The notes under the pieces were generated by a model, which was not told the DNA's origin, searched no databases, and saw only the letters and a list, made by a program, of their open reading frames with translations. A DNA stretch of 64,000 nt, taken from positions 1,435,773 through 1,499,772 of the forward strand of contig BDGG01000010.1 of NCBI GenBank assembly GCA_001949185.1, given 5' to 3'. The DNA is from Ramazzottius varieornatus (lineage: Eukaryota > Tardigrada > Eutardigrada > Parachela > Ramazzottiidae). Shown here in pieces: positions 1 to 22,641 of this stretch. How positions within the stretch are numbered: the stretch's first letter is position 1; every line of letters starts with the position of its first letter. A program made the position numbers and the translations under genes.

Positions 1-310
1 TTCATTGTTTCGGGGATTAGATTTTGTCGAACAAAACTGAACGTTCGTGATGGGTGGCATGGTAATGGAAAAGTCCTCGGGTTAACTTCTTGCAATGCTC
101 GAAGCGATGTTCGATCCAACATGACTGTATGTTATTATTGAGGTCTCTAATGACCATTTAGACGTTCGTCAGCACTGAGTTTGCTTGTTTCTCCGTTTGG
201 GTTCTTCACCAACATGTGAGGAAGTTCGCATATCATCAAATGTTGCGGACGCGGTATTCCGTCTGCAGAATGTGGTAACTGATGTCCTTTTTTTCTTTGT
301 TGTTGAGCAG
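1..310 (+). other. Intron (or 5' region) upstream of the first visible furry exon
   Basis: No coding similarity is seen. The stretch ends in a T-rich tract followed by an AG at 309-310, a good splice acceptor leading into the first furry exon. The next exon opens in phase (two bases complete a split codon), so at least one more coding exon must lie further upstream, outside the window. Confidence 0.5.
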
Positions 311-11456
<11,146 letters not shown>

Positions 11457-13333
11457 GCAAACGGGAATGTCGGTGCGGATGTGGAAGAGTGGAGGAGATG
11501 GCTTTCATACTCATACTTAATCTGTGATGAACTCTTGATTCTTGGTGGAACTTTCTTCTCTTGTGATCCGTTTTCGTGGTTGTTACTTCAATCTATAAGC
11601 GACTTTCTTTCTGGTTGGCTAGCATAGCACAATGTGTTTCTCTAAACCGAGTGTTTTCGTACGTATTCTCTTGCAAGGACAAGCAAAATCATTCTCTCCG
11701 AGTATTCTTTGCTATGATGAGACGCATCGTACGGTTCGTACCGTCAGTGTTCAAGAAACTTGGGCTGGTTCCTCTTACTGCAGTGTAATTGTAAGAACCT
11801 GCATCACCGACATCTTCCGTCTCTGATCCGACTGCATTAGCTTAGCGACCTCTTCATGTTTAACGTTTCGTATACTGTGCAGTGCTCGTGGCTGAGCATC
11901 ACAGCTCTGAGAGACTGCTGCAGAACAAGTTCTGCTAAACTGTAAACGCAAGGATCTGAAAGAGCAACCTCACTGTAAAAAGAGACATCCCTAAAAATTT
12001 TGTGTGAAGCCATACTGTACCGACCACCCAGATGAGCAAGCTTTACGACAGACCTGACCACAGAATTTCAGGAAAGAAGCCGAAATGATCATCGGAAAAC
12101 CAACGGAACTTCGAAAGAACATGGCAGACATGAAAGACAAGTTGTTCAGATGCAAAGTTGCAAGACTGTTCGCGATTCGAGAAACGTGGTAAGCTTCAGC
12201 GACGGCGGATCGATGCGGGGCACGCACTGACTTCCAAACTTGATTCAAGCCATGCTTGCTTTCGTAACATGTGGCACATCCGCTTATCGACATGGAGCAT
12301 GCTTTCGGGTACTTCCTGAATATAAATGATAAATATATGAAATTATCCATAATTTTTATTTAGATATTAATACTAGGTTCTCCTGGAGTCAGTTGTGCGA
12401 AAACGTAGTTTTCAAAGATGAATTTAGGCTGTCAAAAACTCGAAAAAATGCAGGCTGCCGTGGTAAAGAACCCGAGGAGACTACGCCCATATTTGTACTT
12501 CAGCTTGAAGTTGACAGTGCACTAGAATAATTAGCGAAAAATCACCGTTTTCGAAAATTCCAAACTAAATTTTCCTTCATAATATCGAAAAATAATCAGG
12601 GAAAGCTATCTCGTTCGAAAAATTTCATAATTATGCTTGGAACCCCTATTTCGACGCTGTTTTCCCAAAAAGGTCCTTGAAGAGCTTTTTTCCGATTCGC
12701 CAGTTCGGTCTCAGCGAACCTTGCCGCTTATCTTCCCTCTTACTGAAAGTTTCGCCCCAACTTTACGTACAGTTAATAGAGAAATATTTTCTGTATACAG
12801 ACCACTTTTCAAACTTGGAAAAACTTCAAAATCACAAAAACTGGACGCGGAAAACCAACGAGGAAGGAGGTGATCATCTCGTGACGTCAAGCTCGAGCAA
12901 AGTTTTCGAGCAACTTTGATCGTCCTCCGAATATCGGCATTCCCGTTCTCCCACTTGCGCACCAAATTCCGAAATTCTTCTTGGTAAGAGTACATAAAAA
13001 TCATTTTTTAACCGATTGGCCGTTCTGGAATTTCAGAAAACGGTCCAGCCGTTCCGAAACGGGAAATTGTTGTTGTGGCGATGATCGTTTTCAAGCTGAA
13101 AATCTCCAGAAAGTCTGCGAGACCGAAGCTATCAGCTGAGGAAGGCGTGGCTACAGGCTATTCGCCTGCCTTGTGCTCTACCTTTGCCAAGGCTTGATTG
13201 GTTTGCTGGGAGTCGTTTTGATGTATATTACGATGCAGTAGGGTGGTTGCGTCTACTAGTCAAAGCAAACCGTACCGGAAGCTTACTCGGGTGGAAGCGT
13301 CGCGTGCAAAACCGCCAATGTACTGACTGCTCG
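11457..13333. other. furry 3' flank and intergenic DNA
   Basis: No open frame here resembles a known protein and I could not find exons for the C-terminal third of furry. The right part (12350-13100) is AT-rich. Nothing else is supported. Confidence 0.5.
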
Positions 13334-13341
13334 TATATAAG
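13334..13341 (+). promoter_or_regulatory. TATA box of the histone H1 gene
   Basis: TATATAAG lies 165-172 bases upstream of the H1 start codon. A TTTCAGCC initiator-like motif follows, with its A at 13364, about 30 bases downstream, the usual TATA-to-start spacing. A T-rich tract ending in CTACAG at 13500, just before the ATG, looks like a splice acceptor and may mark a 5'UTR intron. Confidence 0.6.
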
Positions 13342-13505
13342 GGAACTAACGGCGCACATGTTTCAGCCATAAGCGAGATTCAGTTTGCCAGTTTGTTCAT
13401 TCCGTGCTAACGCTCACTCGCGTTTCTTTCTTCACCCATCCGTTCTTAACCTTTTGTCCAAGGCTTTACTCCCAGCGTTTGTCTCCCGTTTTCTCTACAG
13501 GAAAA

Positions 13506-14959
13506 ATGTCTGAAGCTGCCACTGCTACCAAGGCGTCGACGCCAAAGAAGTCGCCCGGAAAGTCGGGCGGTGGACGAGGAGGCCAAAAGGGAGGCTCATC
13601 GGCCAGCAAGAAGCAGTCACCAACTGCTGCCAGCAAACAAGGCTCCAACAAAGGCAACATGTCCTCCACCAGCCATCCCAAATACTCCGAGATGGTCGCT
13701 CATGCCATCGCCGAGCTGAAGGGACGCACGGGATCCTCCCGACAAGCCATCCTCAAATACATGCTTGCAAACTTTAATTTAGGACAAGATGCCAAAGCTG
13801 TCAATACTCAACTTAAAGCAGCGCTGAAGCGTGGTATCACATCGGGTGCCTTCAAGGTAAGAAATTCCAACCGGCCAGTTTTCTACGATTTTCCTTGTTT
13901 AATTTCGAAAATCAACTAACGCTGTGCTTCTTTGTTTCAGCAATCCAAAGGCTCGGTAAGCAAATCTTGTCCTCGCTAATGCATTTCGCGTGATCGATAG
14001 ACGATCGTGGTAACGTCAAACTGGTGACTGTTGGTCTCCGTTAAACGACGTTTTCCCGAACGGTTAACTGATACATGTTCCACGTTGAGCTGACTGTCTA
14101 ACGCCATCTTTGTCTTCTGCAGGGTGCTTCGGGATCATTCCGTGTCAACGCTGAAAGCAAAGGTAGCAAGAGCCGAAGTGGTGGAACCAAGAAGAAGAAC
14201 ACCAACAAGAAGACCAGCGGTGACGACGGTGACAACCAAGGCGCCAAGGCTTCTTCACCTTCCAAGGCTTCCTCACCGTCAAAGGCAAGCTCTCCAGCCA
14301 AAGGAGGGGCCAGCGCTGGCGGTTCAGGTGGTGGCAAGAGCGGTTCCAGAGCGGGAGGTGCCTCCAAGTCTGGCGGTGGGTCCGCATCCAAGTCCTCGGG
14401 TGGAGGAGCAGCCAAGAAGGGTGCTTCGCGAGCTGGAGGAAGGTCCACATCGTCGGTTAGTGCCAAAGCATCCTCGCCATCCAAGACGACCACCAAGACA
14501 CAGAGCAAAAAGCCCACAAAGTCATCAACGAGCGGCGGCGCCTCGGCTGCAGCAGGTAAGAGTTCTGCTTCGTCCACAGGTGGTGGTAACAAGTCTTCGG
14601 CATCCTCTGCTGGTGGCGGCGGCAAGTCCTCGGGAGGTGCCTCCAAGGCCCAGGGTGTGAGCAAGAAGAAGGCCGCAAGCGGCGCGGCTAAGACAAAGTC
14701 CACAGGAGGAGCCTCTTCCAAGGGCTCTTCGGGTGGAGGAGCAGCATCGAAAGCCTCTTCCGGCAAAGGCTCACCCAAGTCCAAAGCTGCCTCATCTTCC
14801 TCTTCTAGAGGAGCAGCTTCCAAAGGTGGAGCGACCAACAAGTCCGGTGGAAGCAAGGCTTCGTCGGGCAGCGCCAAGAAGAGCACAGGGGGAAGCAAGC
14901 GAGGTGGCGGTGGTAAGGCGGGAAAGGCGGGCAGCAACGCAGGCGGCAGTTCCTCGTAA
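13506..14959 (+). CDS. Linker histone H1 with two introns and a 15-base microexon
   Basis: Chromatin linker histone. Exons 13506-13856, 13941-13955 and 14123-14959 give 400 residues, all joins in phase 0. The winged-helix H15 domain spans about residues 56-132: HPKYSEMV, a GSSRQAILKYM helix, then TSGAFK, then QSKGS from the microexon and GASGSFRVNAE, matching the usual QxKGxGASGSF wing. The N-tail (residues 1-55) and the very long C-tail (about 265 residues) are rich in Ser, Gly, Ala and Lys, with SPSK/SPAK repeats that resemble CDK sites. Most animal replication-dependent H1 genes have no introns and end in a stem-loop; I see no histone stem-loop after the stop, so a polyadenylated, replacement-type or intron-bearing H1 is likely. 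Confidence 0.93.
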
Positions 14960-16131
14960 GAAGCATCCGCACCCTTCCTGTATTCCCCCGCACAAAAGTA
15001 GTATCTTCACATGTAGTATAGTGAAATTTCTCTCTCACGGTTTCAGTATACTATATAGTTAGCTGGTGGCTTTCCGCTGTATTTTTACTTTGAGGTCAGT
15101 GTTGTTTCCCTCGCCTTCTTGTTGTCCTTTTAGTTTTAAGTTTTGTGCTTTGGACTAAAGTGAAGTATGAGTTAGAGCTAAGCTGCCTTGATGGATAGAT
15201 TCGACAATAATTCTTAGGTTATTTACTCTAATGATAGCTGAATATTTTCTCTTGTACATCGTCGACGGTCTTGCTCTGGTCAAACTGTACATAAACATGT
15301 TATCCTCCGCCATCCCAACGCTTGTGTCCGAAATATCCGCCAAATATCGTTACATCTCATCCGTGCCTTGACATGGGAGGTTCTTCTTTGAGGAGATCAA
15401 AACTGAGAAACGCTGCGAAGTTCGAATACTTTGTGATCTAATTCCCGGTCTTCGGTCGTACGTAACTGGCTTCAAAGCAAATTTCGATCAAACATGGCAG
15501 GTTAGCCGTTGATCACCAATGTTCGTTCTGCATGGGTGTTTATCAAAATTGGATGGTCTTCTTCGTGCTGGGGAACGTATCAGAGTGTTTGGGATGACGG
15601 TAGCACTACGACGTAGTTCCTGAGGGACCGTGAGGAATCTGTGCCATGTGTTTGTCGGAAGTGTCCCGCATGCGTGACTTACGTAATCAGTAAACAACAC
15701 TCCAAGCACGATTTGAAGTACCAGTCGAGAGATGGTGGGAGAGCCTGCATGTGTACAGAGGCGCCATCTTCTGGGGAGCCCGCGATAGCATGGCGCCGCA
15801 TGGATGTTACCTGAAAAGGTAAACAATCTGACTGTTACCCACATCTGACATCTCCGCCTCCGACTGAAACTGAGAAAGTTTAGCCACTTTGCTCTGAAGG
15901 AAATCCAAGCTGTATCGGCATATTTAGTATCAGGGTTTACACGGAAATTGCCCACCTACTCCTTCTTGCCATCGAGTTCTAGGAGAACTTTCGTCTATAT
16001 ATTGCTGCCGTAGATCTCCGCCAAGCCTCAAGTAAGTGACGAATGTCAAGTTCTTTTCCGTGGTTCCGACAGATCCCTTTATTACCGATACTTTTCTGGG
16101 GTTCGTGATACAAGAGACTTGCCTTACAGGC
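14960..16131. other. Intergenic / UTR stretch between H1 and the PMP3-like gene
   Basis: No coding similarity is recognised. The right end carries a TTACAG acceptor at 16129 two bases before the next ATG, suggesting a 5'UTR intron of the following gene. Confidence 0.4.
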
Positions 16132-16498
16132 ATGACTCTAAAGGAAATCGTCGTCGTGGTCCTGTGCTTCTTCATCCCGCCGTTGGCCGTGGCCATTCAA
16201 CAGGTGGGTGTCCCCTCATCCCGGGATATTCCACAAGTATAGTCTAGTTGAGTTGTGAGGTGATTGGTTTGATTGTGATCAGGATGGCATACGAAAAGAC
16301 TTCTGGATAAACCTGCTGCTTACCATCTTAGCCTTCGTCCCAGGTAATGTCAGCTCGGTGGGACTTCGATACTCGTCTGTATTCCCTGACATTTTCTCTG
16401 TTTCTTTACGTACAAGTGAGCTTTCTTCTGGTAACGATTCTTTTGGGCTTTCAGGCGTCATCCATGCACTTTGGGTTGTCTGCTCGTCTCCAGCTTGA
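16132..16498 (+). CDS. PMP3/UPF0057 family small membrane peptide, 58 residues
   Basis: Exons 16132-16203, 16283-16343 and 16455-16498. The product has the two-helix family layout: hydrophobic segment 1 (EIVVVVLCFFIPPLAVAI), a short polar turn with the DFWINLLLTILAFVPGVIHAL signature, then a short tail. The FIPPLAV and DFWIN...PGVIHAL blocks are diagnostic of the proteolipid PMP3 family, known in yeast and plants for plasma-membrane potential and salt/cold stress. The function in animals is less clear. Length is typical of the family (50-60 residues). Confidence 0.92.
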
Positions 16499-17672
16499 TA
16501 CCTCGGAACGAAAAGATGTCGAGAAGGCTCACCGCAGTCTGGACCCGGAAGCAATGGGTCCAGCTCCGTCTTTGTGAACTTCCAGCAGCTTACTTACGAT
16601 GAAGCCTGTCCGTCTATTCTTCGCAAACAGCAATGTTTGAGGAACGTTTCCTATCGCGAAATCTTTCGTTTTATATCCGTTGATTTTTTTCCGTGCTCTT
16701 TTTGTTTTAATCAGCGTTACGGTTAGTATGTTAGTCACTTCGTAGTTTCTGTGAGTCGATGTAGACCTCCATTCTCGGTGCGTTTGGTTCTCTTACATGT
16801 CGGCGTAAAATCTCAAATCATGTCTGTGTTCACTCATGACGAAGGACTTCTCGAGTCTAGGTTTTGCAAGACTAACAGGATCTGAGATCACAGCAATCAT
16901 AGGTTCTTGGGTGAAGATCCACAAGCGCTCCCCTACACGTGTACTACGGAACACGTACTGACCGTGCAGTCAATCAAACCATCTTGACCTAAGGGCGGTT
17001 ACGTCATATCGTGCACCCTCGGGGCGTAGATAGCCTATGACGTCACTTCCGGAACGTGGTCCACTTTGTGTCATTTGAATTCAGATTCAGAAACTGGACC
17101 ATTCTTTCCTTGGCAAGTCTCGCTCTCACGGCCTCACCTTACTCTTCAATCACCACAGTGTCTTGATCTGTTGGTGCACAAACGGGTGCACACCTGGACG
17201 AGAGCCCCTCGACGAAGAAGCCAAGGATATCTGCGTCACCCTCGCACAAGATAAGAATTTCCTGTCGACATTTAAGGATAGCGAGTGTCTCTGCTCCACT
17301 TCAACAGGCGTCCGGGACACGTTGCATAGGAATCTGTATTGTCTGATAACGGTGAGTACGGTGCCCCAGGTGACGATAATTGACGTTAACCAAACTGGTG
17401 TGTAAGAAGTTGTGGCGAGCAGCGATCAGTTAGACCGAAGTGGAAACAGTTAAGCTGTAATTAAGATGACGTGGAGGCATATGAACTGTTCTGCTCCAGT
17501 TATCCTGCTTCTCGACTTTGCTGACGACCTTTGAGTGGCTCGGAGAAACGATGGAATAAACCGCAGCATTCTTGGTTTCAGGTTTGTCGAGCGGAGGATT
17601 GCTGGAGGGATTCCCCGAGGGTTTCTATGGCCACATTGACTCAGCGGCGAATGAAGCTTCCACTGCGCGCTC
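16499..17672. other. Intergenic region with a possible Cys-rich exon upstream of PI4K2
   Basis: A stretch 17159-17349 is open, preceded by a pyrimidine-AG acceptor and followed by a consensus ACG|GTGAGT donor. It would encode a cysteine-rich peptide (CWCTNGC..., ECLCS..., YCLIT). It could splice to an acceptor at 17580, into the exon carrying the PI4K2 start, in a different frame ending at 17698. It may be a 5'UTR exon of PI4K2 or a separate small gene. A short upstream ATG at 17651 overlaps the PI4K2 start. Confidence 0.3.
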
Positions 17673-19275
<1,603 letters not shown>

Positions 19276-20119
19276 ACTTTAGAGTGGAAGTTTCTTTCGT
19301 AAATCTTTTCCTTATTTACTTCCTTGTTGCTTTTATTTGTAGTACGATATATCTAACATACATAGTCTTGACGGTTATTCTTGCGTAAATTATTCTGCAG
19401 CTTGTACTTGATCATGTGGAGAGCTTCTAATCAAAATGGATGTACTTCAGAGTAGTGTTTCTGCTGACAGGTTGCGGCTGTCGCGCTTTGAAGACCTCTG
19501 ATACGTGTGGGGTGTTTTGATACAGCTCTGTTCTTTGATTGTTTGTGCTCATGTGTTTTTATTATTGTCTTGTCTTCGTCACCTTTTCCTTGGGAATGTA
19601 AGACATACCTTGAACGCACCTTGGTTGTTGGTTCAGGCACACAGGTTTGGCTAATAGGTTTAAGTCATTTGATTCTTCCAGAAACAGTTCTCATGCATAC
19701 GATCACAGCGCTCACTGCTCAGCGATTGACAGCGAATCAACTCAATCGAGCGATGCGTTCGCCAATCAAGCGAACAACAGGCACAGCGTGGCCACGCCTC
19801 GTTGTTTATGATTTTACGAAAATACGAAAATGTTTCCGTCGGTTCTCTCGTTCTTTTCTTCGGCTTCCTCTTCCAGATCTTCTCTCCTTTCGACGGTGCG
19901 GCCTGAACCAACACCACCCTCGCGAAACTCGCGTTTCTCTATCTGTGAGGACACCGCAACTGTGCCTATATCACATCCTCTTGGCATTTCGTTCAAAGTC
20001 ATCGGAAAACTGTTTGAGGACGGCAATCAGCTGTAGCTAGGTACTGTATAGGCTAATACTACTTGTTCCATTGTCCTTATCTGTTTGAGTGTTTCTAACA
20101 GGCTGAGTTCTCCTCAGAG
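19276..20119. other. Intergenic / UTR stretch between PI4K2 and PI31 genes
   Basis: A 177-codon open frame (19507-20040) has no recognisable similarity and low-complexity stretches; I do not call it. AG acceptors just before 20120 suggest a leader intron for the PI31 gene. Confidence 0.35.
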
Positions 20120-21606
20120 ATGGCCTCGACTACTTCCGTGACGGCTCCGAATTTCCAAGGGATGGATGTGTTTTGGGCGTCGGTGAAGCCTCAGATTCAA
20201 AATCGACACGAAACTGCTTTGGCTATCACTCACTGGATCATCATTAGCAATGGATACCACTGCATCGGCCAAGAAAAAGAGGTGCGTTCCTCCTAGACTG
20301 ACACCGTTAAGGACATTTGAAGGTGGCGTTGTGCGTTCTACTGCGCTGAATTATTGGCTAATATGTTCGATGCTTGGTTGGAGGTTGAAACAAGACATGA
20401 TTACATACTTCGGTATACCGTATACCGTATAACGTGGTTTTCCTTATTACTGCTAATTACATTATAGATCCCATCTAACGAGAACGAGACGCGCACAGGT
20501 TCGGAATTGCTCCCTGAGAAGTGGAACGACCGTAGCGAAGGATTCTACTCGCTCCTGTATACTTATCCGAAAGAGCCCAAAAAGATGTTTCTGCTAAAGC
20601 TGGTTCCCGGAGCTAGCATTACTGACGCTTCCATCTTCGGACAACTTCAGGTTCGTGTTCTTTCTAATACTTGATCTCAAAACAATGGTTTTCTTACTTG
20701 ATCTCAAGAGAATGGTTTTCTTAGATCCCGAAAGAGGATGTGGTGACATTCGAGCTCAACTCTAATACATTCATACCGGACGACTGGCAGTCTTCCTCAT
20801 CTCCTAGGTGTGCCGAGTACTACATAATTATCCCTCGTGAGCTTAGCTGATACATATGTTACTCTCTTCTAGGTCGTTCCCCGAGTTCAAAGCTCTGGCG
20901 GACTTTGTACAGAAAGAGATCATCTCTAAACTGAAGACTTCAGTTGGTTCAGCTGGATCGACCGGAAGTGATAGCCGAAAGCTTCCATCCGCTCCTTCCG
21001 GGTTCGTCCCTCTCCAGCCACCGTCTCAGCGTCCCATACCGTTCATGCCGGATCCAATGGCTGGTCCGCCACTGCGCGAATTCGTGCCTCCTAGGTGAGT
21101 ACCAATGTGTTTGGTAGACTGGCTATTCAGACCACTCTAACGTTTTACTTTTACTTATCATAGTGCGACCACTAACCCGTTTGCCCTTGGAAGCCGTGAT
21201 CTGGATCCTTTCGGGGGTATGGGCGGTAACGTCATGGGTCCGGGAAACTTCCCGTAAGTTATAAACTAAGTTACTTTGTTGTTTTGGAACATCGGCTTCA
21301 AGGTAGTTTTGTGTTCATCAGGGGAATCTCGCCGATGGGAGGTATGCCGATAAGGCCTAATCGGTTTGACCCGATGGTCCCACCTGGCGTTGGATCCGGA
21401 TTTGTTCCTGCTTATGGTCCTGTGTTGGGACCTGGCGGTCGTGTTCGGCCGGCTCCTCGACTCCCTGGAGAGTGAGTATCACATCCGTAAATGTGTTCCG
21501 TACAGAATTTCAGGTGTTTTCGAACCTTTTCTTTTTCAGGCCAGACCCCGATCACGCACGCCCAATGCCACCTCCCGGAGATGATCCCAGCAACATGTTC
21601 ATGTAG
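20120..21606 (+). CDS. PSMF1: PI31-like proteasome regulator (PSMF1 family)
   Basis: Binds the 20S proteasome and acts as a regulator/transport adaptor. Exons 20120-20281, 20468-20650, 20725-20807, 20873-21094, 21164-21253, 21322-21471, 21540-21606; 318 residues, phases consistent. N-terminal FP domain (about 1-150) with ITHWIIISNGYHCIG and EKWNDRSEGFYSLLYTY. The C-terminal half is a Pro/Gly/Met-rich unstructured tail with the family blocks DLDPFGGM, RFDPMVPP and PDPDHARPMPPPGDD. The protein ends NMFM; the usual proteasome-docking HbYX-type end is therefore present only in a variant form with Phe in place of Tyr. Confidence 0.92.
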
Positions 21607-22641
21607 AAAGGTTTGGGCGGCCCTTCAGCTGTAGCGAAAATCTGGGTACTTCCGGTGTCCATCTGTTTTCATTTTTATGAGTTATCTGTCGTGACTCGCT
21701 ATCTGGATTAATTTTTTTTACCGGAATTATTTTTATCGATGTTTTGAAAAGCCTTATGCCGTTCGCTTACCGTGGGAGAGTTATGTCTCCGTGGAATGTT
21801 AGCCACATGTTTTTTCGTAAACTTCCATAGTTATCAGGCAAGGTTTGCTGATGGTTCCTGGAGGCTCTCACGCACATGTGCACCATGGGTCCATGACCAA
21901 GCGTCGCCCGCGCCCGTTGTTGGCTTTCACATTATAGGTGATGGTGGGATGATCCCTGACTAAATCCATGCATCTCAATGACGGTAGCGACAGTCCGCAG
22001 CACTGATGTACTGCTGGAGCGCGCCTGTGTCGGAGCATGGCAAGCCAAAACGCGCAAGATTACAATGGTAGGCCATAAATTTATCGGAGCCAGGTCTCGT
22101 ATATAGGAAAACTTGGCCTCGAATCGCGGTAGAAGTGCTTTTTCAAATAATGAGCTAACAAGTGTAGTCAATCAACCGAAGTGTAGTTTTGTTTCTTTTT
22201 CATACCCAAGATACGGTGGAGGGTGATTGAATGATCTTACGTTTCGGTCAAATTAACAATCTGGTACCTCACAGAACGGTTACGTCATTACCAAAATCTG
22301 CCCTGCATTATGCTTTGACGCATAACGTCAAGGATACTTTACCGTGTTCTTCCTTCCAGCAACGCGCGCTTCAGCAGCACATCTATGAGGCGGACAGCTC
22401 TGAATCCGTCTGGGTGTAGAGAACGGAAAATCCGTAAGGCCTTCACACACCATGACATTACGCAGTATGCGTGCGAGACACCGAAGCGTTTGCCGAAGCG
22501 TAATTTAACGATGCTGCTGAACGCAGCTGGGTTAATCTAATAACCTTGCGTGTTTTCTCTTTTGTTTCTCCCGGAATCCGGATCCGTTTGGGAAGATCTT
22601 ACTTCTGGTCCATACAGCGGATTGCTGAGCATCATTGGAAG
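21607..22641. other. Intergenic region between PI31 and SDHA
   Basis: No gene recognised on either strand. An ACTTCCGGT nonamer lies at 21648. Confidence 0.4.

Noticed and set aside
14098-14937. 279-codon Pro/Leu/Ala-rich frame on the minus strand
   Set aside because: It is the reverse of the repetitive H1 tail; no independent coding signal.
19507-20040. 177-codon open frame before PI31
   Set aside because: No similarity, biased composition and no splice context; not enough to call.
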